The notes: generated by a model not told the origin, from the sequence alone. Numbered from the stretch's first letter, positions 9,314-18,399 are shown. The stretch is DNA of 64,000 nt from Planctomycetia bacterium (GCA_005790545.1 SXUL01000037.1:1-64000); one strand, 5' to 3'. Numbers and translations are program-made.

Positions 9314-10261
9314 ATGCTCATGGATCCAGAAGTCTCGATTGTCGTCCCCATCTTTGACGAGGAGGAGTGCATCCCCGCGTTGTTGGAGATGCTGGATCGC
9401 TTTCACGCTTCGTTCGAACGAACGATGGAGGTCGTGTGTGTCGATGACGGGAGCAGGGACGGTTCTCTGGTGTCACTGCGGAGTGCCACGACGCACCGCG
9501 CCTGGCTGCGTGTGGTGAAGTTGCGTGCGAACAGCGGTCAGACGGCTGCCATGGCGGCCGGCCTTGAGGTCGCGCGCGGCGAGATCGTCGTTTTCATGGA
9601 TGCCGACATGCAGAATGATCCTGCGGACATCCCGCGTTTGATCGCAAAACTCGACGAGGGCTATGACCTCGTCTCGGGGTGGCGTCGTCAACGCAAAGAC
9701 CGCGCCTTCACGCGCAAGCTCCCGAGTTGGGTGGCCAACCGCATCATCGGCTTGTTTATCGGAGTTCGCGTGCATGACTACGGCTGCACACTCAAGGCCT
9801 ATCGCGCCAAGATCCTGAAGCCGTTGCATCTCTACTCTGACATGCATCGCTTCCTGCCGGCCCTGTGTTCGAGCGCTGGTGCGCGGATCACCGAGATCGA
9901 GGTGCGTCACCACCCTCGCCGGCTCGGCAGCAGCAAGTACGGACTGGACCGCGTTCTGAAAGTCATGGGTGACCTCATCGTGATCAAGCTCATTGTTGCC
10001 TTCGCTGATCGTCCCATGCACTACTTCGGCCCCTTCAGTGCAGCGTTCATGCTTCTCGGTGGCGCAGCGGCCGGCCTGCATGTCCTCAATCAGGCCGCCG
10101 GATACCACGAACAGAGCATCGTGCTTCCAGCGCTGGCAGTGCTGAGCCTCGTCTGCAGCCTCTACTTCCTTTTCATGGGCTTGCTCGCGGATCTGATCGT
10201 GCGTGTCGGGCGGCGCGACCCGCATGCACTGCGGCGTGGCGCGGTGGAGTTTGTTGCATGA
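9314..10261 (+). CDS. GT2 glycosyltransferase (DPM1/GtrB type)
   Basis: Family 2 glycosyltransferase, 315 residues, probably moving a sugar from a nucleotide donor to polyprenyl phosphate on the inner membrane face. The N-terminus is canonical (SIVVPIFDEEE). The nucleotide pocket carries VCVDDGSRDGS, and the metal-binding DXD is intact as MDADMQNDP at residues 95-103. RRxxSKYG-like residues (RRLGSSKYG) are present, and two C-terminal membrane helices (about 235-255 and 270-295) match the GtrB layout. ATG 9314 is preferred over the longer reading; Met at 9320 is also possible. It overlaps the next gene by ATGA. Confidence 0.88.
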   Translation: MLMDPEVSIVVPIFDEEECIPALLEMLDRFHASFERTMEVVCVDDGSRDGSLVSLRSATTHRAWLRVVKLRANSGQTAAMAAGLEVARGEIVVFMDADMQNDPADIPRLIAKLDEGYDLVSGWRRQRKDRAFTRKLPSWVANRIIGLFIGVRVHDYGCTLKAYRAKILKPLHLYSDMHRFLPALCSSAGARITEIEVRHHPRRLGSSKYGLDRVLKVMGDLIVIKLIVAFADRPMHYFGPFSAAFMLLGGAAAGLHVLNQAAGYHEQSIVLPALAVLSLVCSLYFLFMGLLADLIVRVGRRDPHALRRGAVEFVA

Positions 10262-11223
10262 CGCGGGGGCCTGTCGACATCTCGGTGGTCATCATCTGCG
10301 CAGAGCCGCGCAAGCTCGAGCAGTTCGCCGAACTCATGCGGGCTGTGCGCACGGAGCTGGAATCGCTCGGGCGGAGCCACGAAGTGCTCGTTGTTGATGA
10401 TGGCGCCGGTGCGAGCTTCGCCGCTCAAGTCCTCGAGATGCGTGCGGAATGGCCGTGCATCACTCTGCTGCGATTCCGGCGCACATTTGGTGGAAGCGTC
10501 GCCCTCGATGCCGCTGTGGATCACGCGCGCGGGCGCTACATCGTGGTCTCCACCTGGTATCTGCAGGTTGACCTGCACGGGATCCACGAGATGGTGCGGT
10601 TGCTGGATTCCGGCACCGACTATGTCGCGGCGCGGCGTGAGCCTCGCGTCGACGGACTGCTCGGCCGCTTCCAATCGTGGTTATTCAACGCATACACAAG
10701 ACGCATGACGGGGATCGAGGTGCGCGACCTCAACTGCACGTTGCGAGCCTTTCGGCGCGAGGTGGTCGAGGAAATCTCACTGCACGGTGACCTGTTCCGA
10801 TTCATGAGCATCCTCGCCATCCGGCGTGGCTTCCGTTTCAAGGAAATCCCGCTGCCTCACCTGCGCGAAGAAGGCAGCCGCGGGCTCCTGCATCCGGGGC
10901 TCTACGTCAGACGGTTCCTCGACATCATCTCGCTCTTCTTTCTCGTCAAGTTCACGAACAAGCCACTGCGTTTCTTCGGACTTGCGGGCCTGGTCTTCGG
11001 GACCATCGGTATCGGGATCTGCGCCTACATGGCGTGGCTGCGCATCTTCCACGATCTTGGGCTCACGGAGAGGCCATTGTTGATTCTTGGCCTGTTCCTC
11101 GTGGTGCTCGGCGTCATCGTGGGCAGTATCGGGCTCATCGGCGAGATCATCATCTTCACCCAGGGACGCTCGCTGCGCGATTACCATATTGATGAGATTC
11201 ATGGCGGAGGTGAGGAGCGGTGA
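10258..11223 (+). CDS. GT2-like protein with DXD motif lost
   Basis: A 321-residue paralogue of the preceding enzyme with the same two C-terminal membrane helices. The N-terminus ISVVIICAEP lacks the usual NE(E) residues. At the position of DXD, the aligned residues 100-102 read WYL in the context IVVSTWYLQVDL. The nucleotide-binding VVDDGAG segment is kept. By family knowledge, loss of both DXD aspartates should abolish metal-dependent sugar transfer, so it may be a non-catalytic partner of its neighbour. It overlaps both neighbours by four bases (ATGA, GTGA), suggesting a fixed stoichiometric unit. Confidence 0.8.
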   Translation: MTRGPVDISVVIICAEPRKLEQFAELMRAVRTELESLGRSHEVLVVDDGAGASFAAQVLEMRAEWPCITLLRFRRTFGGSVALDAAVDHARGRYIVVSTWYLQVDLHGIHEMVRLLDSGTDYVAARREPRVDGLLGRFQSWLFNAYTRRMTGIEVRDLNCTLRAFRREVVEEISLHGDLFRFMSILAIRRGFRFKEIPLPHLREEGSRGLLHPGLYVRRFLDIISLFFLVKFTNKPLRFFGLAGLVFGTIGIGICAYMAWLRIFHDLGLTERPLLILGLFLVVLGVIVGSIGLIGEIIIFTQGRSLRDYHIDEIHGGGEER

Positions 11224-12263
11224 GTGCCGCGGGCGTGGTGCAATTGACGTCGGAGCGCGAGGCCGCGTGGACCGCGTATTTGACGAGTCACGCCGGCGGG
11301 ACATTGTTTCATGATCTGCTCTGGCGCGAATTCTTGCAGCGCGCATTCAGGCATCGCTGCACTTATCTGCTTGCGATGCGCGCTGGAGTGGTCAAAGGTG
11401 TTCTGCCTCTGGTGGTGATTCGTTCCCTGTTCTTTGGACGCTCTGTCATCAGTGTCCCCTTTGGTGTCTATGGGGGAGTGCTGGCGGATGATGCCGATGC
11501 GACGGCCGCATTGCTGCGCGCTGCAGGCGAGGTGGCCGCGGATGCACGAGCGGACTACGTCGAGTTGAGACATCTGGTCGCGCCCGAAGGCAGTACGCTT
11601 CCGGAATCCGGCTCGCATTCGACGTTCATCAGAGACCTGCCCCTGACGGTGGATGAGGTTCTTCTCACCTTGCCGCGAAAGGCACGCGCCGAGGCTCGCA
11701 AAGCACGGACTGCGGGCGTGCTGTTGCCGGGGTCCGAACCGCTCTCCATTCCCGCGTTTCATGCGCTCTTCGCAGAGAACAAGCGCAAGCTGGGGTCGCC
11801 GGTTTTTCCGGAGAGCATGTTCTGGCATTTGAAGGATCTGTTGGGGGAGCGCCTGCACCTCTTTGCGCTCGAGAAGAATGGTGAGCCGGTTGCGGCCCTG
11901 ATGAGTTTTCTCTGGCGGGACGACTGGATGGCGTACTACTCCGGCGCCACAGACGAGGCCAACAAGCTCTCCGCCAACAACCTCATGTACCTCTCTGTCA
12001 TGGAGGAAGCGGTGCGGCGCGGGCTCAAGCGTTTCGATTTTGGCCGCAGCCGGAACGGCACTGGCGCCTTCTCATTCAAGGTGAATCAGGGCTTTGAGCC
12101 GGCGCCGCTCCACTACCAGTTCATCACGGCACGCGGGAAGCCGCTGCCGAGTGTGAATGCCGGCAATCCGCGCTACGACCTTGCCAAGCGCGTGTTCCGG
12201 TCGTTGCCCATGTGCGCTGCGAGCAGGCTTGGGTCCTTCGTCGCGAAGCGCATGCCGGTGTGA
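11220..12263 (+). CDS. FemAB-like GNAT acyltransferase
   Basis: A 347-residue protein of the FemAB/lipid-II aminoacyltransferase superfamily (two GNAT folds). The C-terminal half holds the family's best-conserved stretch: MAYYSGATDEANKLSANN, then RFDFGRSRNGTGAFSFK. This form is close to FemAB proteins associated with exopolysaccharide/exosortase gene clusters, not the peptidoglycan FemX proteins. The GTG start at 11220 overlaps the previous stop (GTGA). It probably transfers an acyl or aminoacyl group to a glycan or lipid made by the adjacent glycosyltransferases. Confidence 0.75.
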   Translation: MSAAGVVQLTSEREAAWTAYLTSHAGGTLFHDLLWREFLQRAFRHRCTYLLAMRAGVVKGVLPLVVIRSLFFGRSVISVPFGVYGGVLADDADATAALLRAAGEVAADARADYVELRHLVAPEGSTLPESGSHSTFIRDLPLTVDEVLLTLPRKARAEARKARTAGVLLPGSEPLSIPAFHALFAENKRKLGSPVFPESMFWHLKDLLGERLHLFALEKNGEPVAALMSFLWRDDWMAYYSGATDEANKLSANNLMYLSVMEEAVRRGLKRFDFGRSRNGTGAFSFKVNQGFEPAPLHYQFITARGKPLPSVNAGNPRYDLAKRVFRSLPMCAASRLGSFVAKRMPV

Positions 12264-12293
12264 TCCCGTGCCGAGCGCGGTAGGCTCGGATCC

Positions 12294-13676
12294 ATGCTGT
12301 CCGATGCGCTGCTGCTGGAACTGAGGAGCCTGCTGCCGCATTGCGTTTCCACGGACGCAGCCACGCTCCTGGCCGCATCCTTGGACGCTTCTGACGTTCA
12401 GGGTGCATGCTCTGCGGTGGTGCGCGTTGCGTCGGAAGAGGATGTGGTCCGCTTGTTGCGCTGGGCGGAAGAGCGACGTGTTGCCATCGTGCCGCGCGGC
12501 GCGGCGACCTCCGCGACAGGCGCCGCGCGTCCCATGCCGGGGAGCGTGGCGCTCGACCTCCGAGGTCTCAATCGCATTCTCGACCTCGATGCGCGGGACA
12601 TGGTGGCGGTTGTCGAGCCGGGAGTGATCACGGCCACACTGCAACGCGCTGCCGAGGCTGAGGGATTGCTGTACCCACCCGATCCCGCTTCTGCTGCTGA
12701 ATGCACGCTGGGTGGCAACGTCGCGACGTGCGCGGGAGGGTTGCGAGCTGTCAAGTATGGCGTGACGCGTGACTACGTTCTCGGCTTGCGCTGCGTGCTG
12801 CCCGGTGGACGCATTCTCGAGTGCGGGGGGCGCAATCTGAAGGACGTGACCGGCTACGACCTGACGCGATTGTTGACTGGCTCTGAAGGGACACTGGCCG
12901 TCTTTACGCGCATCGTGCTGAAGCTCGTCCCACTGCCGCCGGCGCACGGGACATTGCTTTGTTCGTTTGCGGATGAGGATGGCGCTTTCACCGCGGCGGA
13001 CGCGATTCTCGCTGCGGGACTCTGGCCGCGCGCGCTCGAGAGCATGGATGAACCGGCGGCTCGACTTGCCGCGGCAGGCGCGGGGCTCGAGCTTCTTCCC
13101 GAAACACGTTCACAATTGCTGGTGGAGTTGGATGGCGAGGCGACGAGTGTGCGTGAGGCGATGGAGCGTTTGCGTTTGCTGCTTGGAAAGACCTGTCTCG
13201 ACTGCCGGGATGTGTCGAGCGGTGAAGCGTTTGCCGCTGTGTGGCAGGGTCGCCGCGGCATCAGCCGCGCTGCGCGTGCACTCGCACCCGCCAAGCATTC
13301 AGAGGACATCGGTGTGCCCCGCGGAAAACTGGCCCTCGTGGTGCGACAGTTGAAGGAACTCGGTCGGGCTCACGGCATCCCGATGCTCATTTACGGGCAT
13401 GCCGGGGATGCCAACTTGCACTGCAACTTCCTGCACGATCCCGGTGGGGAAGGCGCAGATCGACGGCTCGATGCCTGCGTGCGTGGAGCCTGGGAGCTCG
13501 TCTTGAGCCACGGCGGTACACTCACCGGCGAGCACGGAGTCGGGCTGCGCAAGCGGGATGAACTGCCGCGCATCCTCGGCGCCGAGCGCATGAGGCTCAT
13601 GCACGCCATCAAACAGGCATTTGATCCAGGCAACATCATGAATCCCGGCAAGGTGCTGCGCGAGAATCAGGCATGA
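12294..13676 (+). CDS. FAD-binding oxidoreductase (glycolate/lactate dehydrogenase GlcD type)
   Basis: A 460-residue flavoenzyme of the PCMH/vanillyl-alcohol-oxidase family. The FAD-binding domain spans residues ~45-225 (PRGAATSATGAA, then GGNVATCAGGLRAVKYG). The C-terminal cap ends with the diagnostic GEHGVGLRKRDELP and FDPGNIMNPGKVL motifs. It most likely oxidises glycolate, D-lactate or another 2-hydroxyacid. A separate iron-sulphur GlcF partner is not in the window. It follows femAB by 30 bases and overlaps the response regulator gene by ATGA. Confidence 0.87.
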   Translation: MLSDALLLELRSLLPHCVSTDAATLLAASLDASDVQGACSAVVRVASEEDVVRLLRWAEERRVAIVPRGAATSATGAARPMPGSVALDLRGLNRILDLDARDMVAVVEPGVITATLQRAAEAEGLLYPPDPASAAECTLGGNVATCAGGLRAVKYGVTRDYVLGLRCVLPGGRILECGGRNLKDVTGYDLTRLLTGSEGTLAVFTRIVLKLVPLPPAHGTLLCSFADEDGAFTAADAILAAGLWPRALESMDEPAARLAAAGAGLELLPETRSQLLVELDGEATSVREAMERLRLLLGKTCLDCRDVSSGEAFAAVWQGRRGISRAARALAPAKHSEDIGVPRGKLALVVRQLKELGRAHGIPMLIYGHAGDANLHCNFLHDPGGEGADRRLDACVRGAWELVLSHGGTLTGEHGVGLRKRDELPRILGAERMRLMHAIKQAFDPGNIMNPGKVLRENQA

Positions 13677-15028
13677 AGGTCCTCATTGCCGATGACGAAC
13701 CGAGTCTCACGGAACTTCTCGTCGAGGACTTGCGTGAGCGCGGGCACGAAGTCGAATCCGTGGCGCGCGGTGATCTCGCTCTGCAGAGGATCGGAGCAGG
13801 TTCCTTCGATATTCTCATCACGGACATCAACATGCCGGGGATGAGCGGTGACCAACTGCTGGCAGAGGTGAGGCGTGTACGTCCTGACATCGCCGTGGTG
13901 GTGATCACGGGTTATGGCACGGTGCAGTCGGCTGTTGCGGCCATGCAAGCTGGCGCATCCGACTACATCCTGAAGCCGTTCGTCAATGAACAACTCGCGC
14001 TCATTCTGGACCGGCTCCAGCACGTCCGGGACCTCGAGGCGGAGAATCGGGACCTGCGCGAACGCGTCGAGGAAGCACCCGGATTCCGGGAGATGACCGG
14101 TTCGAGCGCGGTGATGCACGCCTTGTTTCGCACTGTGCGCACCGTCGCGTCTTCCGACAGCAATATCCTTATCACGGGCGAGACAGGTACCGGCAAGGAG
14201 GTTCTGGCCCGGGCTCTGCACAAGCTTTCGCTCCGCGCCACAGGCCCGTTGGTGTCGGTTTCTTGCGCCGCCATCCCGAGCACTCTGCTGGAAGATGAGT
14301 TGTTCGGCCACGAGAAAGGGGCGTTCACGGACGCCCGTGAGAAGAAGCTCGGGCGCATTGAGCGCGCCAGCGGCGGCACGTTTTTCCTTGATGATATTGA
14401 TGACATGCCTCTCGCGACGCAAGTGAAGCTGCTGCGCGTCTTGCAGGAGCGCGAGGTCGAGCGCCTCGGCGGAAGCGGGCCAGTGAAGGTGGATATTCGT
14501 GTGGTGGCCGCCTCCAAGGTGGACCTGCGCATGATGGTGCGCGAGGGGCGTTTTCGCGAAGACCTTTTCTACCGCTTGAATGTGGTGCCACTGAGGCTGC
14601 CACCGCTGCGCGAACGGCAGGGCGATGTTCCGCTGCTGGTGCAGCATTTCATTCGCAAGTACGGGCACGGGGTGCAGTACATCGTGCCCGAGAAGTTGAT
14701 GCTGCAACTCGAGGAATACCACTGGCCTGGAAATGTGCGTGAGCTCGAGCATGCCGTGGAGCGCGCCATTGCTCTTGCCGCTGACGATCAGATTCTCCTG
14801 CGCGACCACATGCTGGAACGGGATGAAACCCATCCGCAGACGACGCCGCCGCCCACAGGTGTCGAACCACTTCTGGATTTGCTCTCACGCACCGAGAAGG
14901 AGCATCTCCAGAAGGTGCTGCGCTTGTGCGTGCAGAAATCGCAGGCAGCAGAAGTTCTCGGCATCAGCAGAAAATCTCTCTGGCATCGCATGCGCATTCA
15001 CGGAATCAGTGATCCTGAAGCTCCATGA
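13673..15028 (+). CDS. Sigma-54-dependent response regulator (NtrC family)
   Basis: A 451-residue enhancer-binding activator. The receiver domain is complete (acidic pair Asp7/Asp8, phospho-acceptor Asp51 in LITDINMPG). The AAA+ domain has Walker A GETGTGKE at 169-176 and a Walker-B-like FFLDDIDDMP. The sigma-54 contact loop reads GAFTDA near 216-221, where GAFTGA is the common form. A C-terminal Fis-type helix-turn-helix (~410-445, SQAAEVLGISRKSLWHRM) should bind DNA upstream of sigma-54 promoters. ATG 13673 overlaps the oxidase stop. A strong sigma-54 promoter with dyads lies near 29.3-29.5 kb and is a plausible, untested target. Confidence 0.9.
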   Translation: MKVLIADDEPSLTELLVEDLRERGHEVESVARGDLALQRIGAGSFDILITDINMPGMSGDQLLAEVRRVRPDIAVVVITGYGTVQSAVAAMQAGASDYILKPFVNEQLALILDRLQHVRDLEAENRDLRERVEEAPGFREMTGSSAVMHALFRTVRTVASSDSNILITGETGTGKEVLARALHKLSLRATGPLVSVSCAAIPSTLLEDELFGHEKGAFTDAREKKLGRIERASGGTFFLDDIDDMPLATQVKLLRVLQEREVERLGGSGPVKVDIRVVAASKVDLRMMVREGRFREDLFYRLNVVPLRLPPLRERQGDVPLLVQHFIRKYGHGVQYIVPEKLMLQLEEYHWPGNVRELEHAVERAIALAADDQILLRDHMLERDETHPQTTPPPTGVEPLLDLLSRTEKEHLQKVLRLCVQKSQAAEVLGISRKSLWHRMRIHGISDPEAP

Positions 15029-15768
15029 ACAGGGACGTGCTGGAGCCTCCAGTTATTTTTGTCAGCGATGTACATCTGAAACAGGGAGACGCTGAGTATC
15101 TTGCCCGGTTTATCGAGTTCCTCCGCGGTCCGTGCATGGGCGCACGACACCTCGTGATTCATGGCGACCTGTTCGAGTTCTATGTAGGGCCGCGGCAAGG
15201 TCGCGACCCATGGTGGGCCCCGCTGCATGCAGCTTTCCGCGCGCTCGCGGGGAACGGGACATCGATCACCGTTCTGCACGGCAACCGGGACTATCAGATC
15301 GAGCCGGGGTTCGCGGGCGGTGTGTTGCAGGTGCGCCCTGGCGATTGGAGTTGCCTCGCGGGTGGCAAGCGTCTGCGCATCAGCCATGGCGACGAGCTCT
15401 GCGTGGATGACTGGAGCTACCAGATCTTCGGACGTTGGCTGTTGCGTCTCGCGCCCCTCCGTTGGTTGTTGCGAACGCTGCCGTTTGGTCTCAGCTGTCA
15501 GTTGGCGGTGAGCTATCGCCGGTTCTCAAGAGCACGTTGGCGGGGACACACCCCCGGGCGCCTCGACTCCATTCTGAAGGGGGCAAAGATGCGGCTTGGG
15601 GAGGAGGACATCCTCGTCGCCGGACACATCCATCAGCTCGCGGCCACCGACCTGGATGGGCGGGGGACCACCGTGCTCTACACGACCGGTGCATGGGAGG
15701 ATGGGGCCAATCACATCCTCTGGGATGGCAGGGATTTCCGGCTTGTGATGGCTGCGTCGAGAGGCTGA
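15025..15768 (+). CDS. LpxH-like UDP-2,3-diacylglucosamine diphosphatase
   Basis: A 247-residue calcineurin-type metallophosphoesterase. The metal-binding blocks are all visible in order: VSDVHL, HGDLFEF, HGNRDY, SHGDE and AGHIHQ. This order and the ~240-residue length match LpxH, which cleaves UDP-2,3-diacylglucosamine to lipid X in lipid A synthesis at the inner membrane. Other UDP-sugar hydrolases of the same fold cannot be excluded. The start ATG overlaps the response regulator stop (ATGA), so it is cotranscribed with the regulator and the envelope genes before it. Confidence 0.78.
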   Translation: MNRDVLEPPVIFVSDVHLKQGDAEYLARFIEFLRGPCMGARHLVIHGDLFEFYVGPRQGRDPWWAPLHAAFRALAGNGTSITVLHGNRDYQIEPGFAGGVLQVRPGDWSCLAGGKRLRISHGDELCVDDWSYQIFGRWLLRLAPLRWLLRTLPFGLSCQLAVSYRRFSRARWRGHTPGRLDSILKGAKMRLGEEDILVAGHIHQLAATDLDGRGTTVLYTTGAWEDGANHILWDGRDFRLVMAASRG

Positions 15769-15840
15769 GAGCTCCGGTTTTCCGGCGGCCTGCGCGTGGT
15801 TAGCATCGTTCTCCATGGCGGATCTTCGCCATATGGATGC

Positions 15841-16515
15841 ATGCCCCACGTGATTGCCATTGATGGACCCGCCGGCGCGGGAAAGAGCACCGTTGCACGC
15901 CTTCTGGCGCGGCGACTGGGTTGGCGCTATCTCGACACAGGTGCTCTGTATCGAGCCGTCGCTTTGGCCAGCATGGAAGCGGGTGTGAGCGAGCATGAAG
16001 GCGGAGCGATCGCGCATCTCGCGGCAAGCCTCGATCTCCGTCAGGACGCCGAGGGCAGGACCTCCCTTGGCGCACGCGACGTGTCACCATTGATCCGGAC
16101 AGAGGCGGTCACGCAGCGTGCAAGTGGAGTCAGCGCACTCCCGGAAGTGCGTGCGGCTCTGCTCGCCGTCCAGCGCAACGCCGCGCTGCAGGAGAATCTT
16201 GTGTGCGAAGGCCGGGATATGGCCAGCGTTGTCTTTCCACAGGCGACGTTGAAGGTCTACCTCGATGCGCGCGAAGAAGTGCGCGCTGGTCGCCGCGCAA
16301 CTGAGCTGGAAGGTCGGGACGGCCACGCGGACAGAGCGCGTGTGCGCCATGAAATGAATGCGCGCGATCATGCGGACAGCACGCGTGCTGCTGCGCCGTT
16401 GCGTCGCATGGATGATCAGATTCTGCTGGACACATCAGCACTCACGATCGAGGACGTTGTGTCGGCACTGGAAATCATGGTGAAGGAGCGTCTCCTTCAC
16501 CGACAGCCCCGCTGA
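15841..16515 (+). CDS. cmk: Cytidylate kinase
   Basis: A 224-residue (d)CMP kinase phosphorylating CMP/dCMP with ATP. The P-loop GPAGAGKST is at residues 9-17, followed by the family motif YLDTGALYRAVA. The CMP-specific insert and GRDMASVVFP (standing for GRDIGTVVFP) follow. The C-terminal lid has RRATE and RDHADSTR. I chose the ATG at 15841 (MPHVIAIDGPAGAG). It is followed by rpsA, the classical cmk-rpsA pairing. Confidence 0.92.
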   Translation: MPHVIAIDGPAGAGKSTVARLLARRLGWRYLDTGALYRAVALASMEAGVSEHEGGAIAHLAASLDLRQDAEGRTSLGARDVSPLIRTEAVTQRASGVSALPEVRAALLAVQRNAALQENLVCEGRDMASVVFPQATLKVYLDAREEVRAGRRATELEGRDGHADRARVRHEMNARDHADSTRAAAPLRRMDDQILLDTSALTIEDVVSALEIMVKERLLHRQPR

Positions 16516-16533
16516 AGCGGGAATCGCGCTGAG

Positions 16534-16585
16534 CCGGTGGAGGAGCCCACACCGGACAGGGCGAGTCGTGGTGGAGTACACCACG
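16534..16585 (+). promoter_or_regulatory. Two stem-loops in the rpsA leader
   Basis: CCGGTG (16534-16539) pairs with CACCGG (16550-16555), and CGTGGTG (16567-16573) pairs with CACCACG (16579-16585) around a GAGTA loop. Both fall in the 128-base cmk-rpsA gap, 59 or more bases before the rpsA ATG. E. coli S1 represses its own translation through a structured leader; a similar role here is inference. Confidence 0.35.
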
Positions 16586-16643
16586 CGAACTGGAAGGTGG
16601 CCCGTCGGCTCGGCGCTCGGCGCTGCGCGGACGCAGGATCGTC

Positions 16644-18389
16644 ATGAAACAGAACGAATCGCGTCGGACCATCAAACGCCTCACCTCCGGAAGTGACGCA
16701 GGTGAACTGGACCGTCTCTTGAATGAGGCCATGGAAGGCCTCGGGGACTTCAGCCAGGCGGTGATGCATGGCGAGGAAATCGACTTCAAGCCCCAGACCA
16801 TCGTGAAGGGTCGTGTGGTGCGCGTGAAGCCTGATTCCGCCATGGTGGACATCAAGTACAAGGCCGATGGCGAGGTCGCGCTTGGCGAGTGGGGCGACAA
16901 GCCACCGGCCGTGGGCGATGAGGTCGAGGTCTACCTCGAATCCATCAGCAGCGTGGACGGCACGCCGGAGCTCAGCAAGCGCCGCGCCGACCGCATTCGC
17001 GGCTGGGAGCGCATCATCACCACCTACAAGGAGGGCGATGTGGTCAAGGGAGTGTGCACGCGGAAGATCAAGGGTGGATTGCTCATGGACATCGGGTTCC
17101 CCGTGTTCCTGCCAGCCAGCCAGATCGAGATCCGCCGTGCGGGCGACATCAACGCCTGGATGGGCAAGGAAGTCGAAGCCCGGATCATCAAGATCGATGC
17201 TCCGCGGATGAACATCGTGGCTTCGCGGAGGAAACTCCTCGAGGAAACGCGCGAGAAGAAGAAGCAGGATCTCCTCGCGAGTCTCACGGAAAATCAGGTG
17301 CGTCGCGGTGTGGTCAAGAACATCGCCGAATTCGGCGCGTTCGTGGACCTCGGTGGCATCGATGGACTCCTGCACATCACGGACATGTCGTGGGGGCGCA
17401 TCAACCACCCCGCCGACATGCTTGCCATCGACGAGGTGCTCGATGTCATGGTGCTCAAGTTCGACAAGGACTCGGAGCGCATCGCACTCGGTTTGAAGCA
17501 GAAGACGCCTTCACCTTGGGAGAACATCGAGGCTCGCTACACCCCTGGGACGCGCATGCAGGGTGAGGTCGTGACGGTCATGAACTACGGCGCCTTCGTG
17601 AAGCTCGAAGAGGGCGTCGAAGGGCTAGTCCACGTCAGCGAGATGTCCTGGACCCGCCGTGTTAATCACCCCAATGAGTTGGTGAATCCCGGCGACATCG
17701 TGGACGTGATCGTGTTGAGCGTGAACGCCCAGAAGCAGGAAGTCTCCCTCGGCATGAAGCAGACCGAGGAGAACCCGTGGGATCAGGTGCAGGGGCGCTA
17801 CCCCGTCGGCACCATCATCCGCGGTCGGGTGCGCAACCTCACCAACTACGGCGCCTTCATCGAGATCGAGGAAGGCATCGACGGCCTGCTCCACGTCTCC
17901 GACATGTCCTGGACCCGCAAGGTCGGGCACCCCAGCGAGATGCTGAAGAAGAGCCAGGAGATCGAGGCCATCGTGCTCTCTGTCGATCAGGAGAAACGCC
18001 GGGTCGCCCTGGGCATGAAGCAACTGAAGGAAGATCCGTGGGAGTACGACATCCCGAACCGCTTCCTTGTGGGTGCGGACCTCGAAGGCCGCGTGACGAA
18101 GGTCACGAACTTCGGTGTGTTCGTCAGCCTCGAGGACGAACTCGAAGGATTGCTCCACATCTCCGAACTCTCGGAAACCAAGGTGGACAACCCCGAGGAA
18201 GTTGTCACCGTCGGAGATCTCCTGCGCGTGAAGGTCATCAAGGTGAATCAGGACGATCGCAAGATCGGACTCACGCTGCTCGAAGTCCTCGAGTCGGCCA
18301 AGGGCAAGGCTCCGGCGTCCTACGAACTCATGGATGACGTGGACGACGGCACCAGCAAGGTCGAGGAATCCGCGCCACCAGATGCCTGA
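16644..18389 (+). CDS. rpsA: Ribosomal protein S1
   Basis: A 581-residue S1 protein that captures mRNA on the 30S subunit. Six S1 (OB-fold) repeats are visible: a divergent first (about 50-115), a second with GVCTRKIKGGLLMDIG, then four close copies with FGAFVDL, YGAFVKL, YGAFIEI and FGVFVSL. The four-to-five repeat pattern 'GLLHVSDMSWTRKVGHP' is typical of the mRNA-binding repeats. It starts at ATG 16644 after cmk. The codon choice (strong GAG/AAG/CTC/GTG preference) fits high expression. Confidence 0.95.
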   Translation: MKQNESRRTIKRLTSGSDAGELDRLLNEAMEGLGDFSQAVMHGEEIDFKPQTIVKGRVVRVKPDSAMVDIKYKADGEVALGEWGDKPPAVGDEVEVYLESISSVDGTPELSKRRADRIRGWERIITTYKEGDVVKGVCTRKIKGGLLMDIGFPVFLPASQIEIRRAGDINAWMGKEVEARIIKIDAPRMNIVASRRKLLEETREKKKQDLLASLTENQVRRGVVKNIAEFGAFVDLGGIDGLLHITDMSWGRINHPADMLAIDEVLDVMVLKFDKDSERIALGLKQKTPSPWENIEARYTPGTRMQGEVVTVMNYGAFVKLEEGVEGLVHVSEMSWTRRVNHPNELVNPGDIVDVIVLSVNAQKQEVSLGMKQTEENPWDQVQGRYPVGTIIRGRVRNLTNYGAFIEIEEGIDGLLHVSDMSWTRKVGHPSEMLKKSQEIEAIVLSVDQEKRRVALGMKQLKEDPWEYDIPNRFLVGADLEGRVTKVTNFGVFVSLEDELEGLLHISELSETKVDNPEEVVTVGDLLRVKVIKVNQDDRKIGLTLLEVLESAKGKAPASYELMDDVDDGTSKVEESAPPDA

Positions 18390-18399
18390 TGGATGGATC

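Noticed and set aside
13667-14833. Long open frame on the minus strand opposite the NtrC-type regulator
   Set aside because: It mirrors the codon positions of the real gene; high GC makes antisense frames long. No motif or signal supports it.
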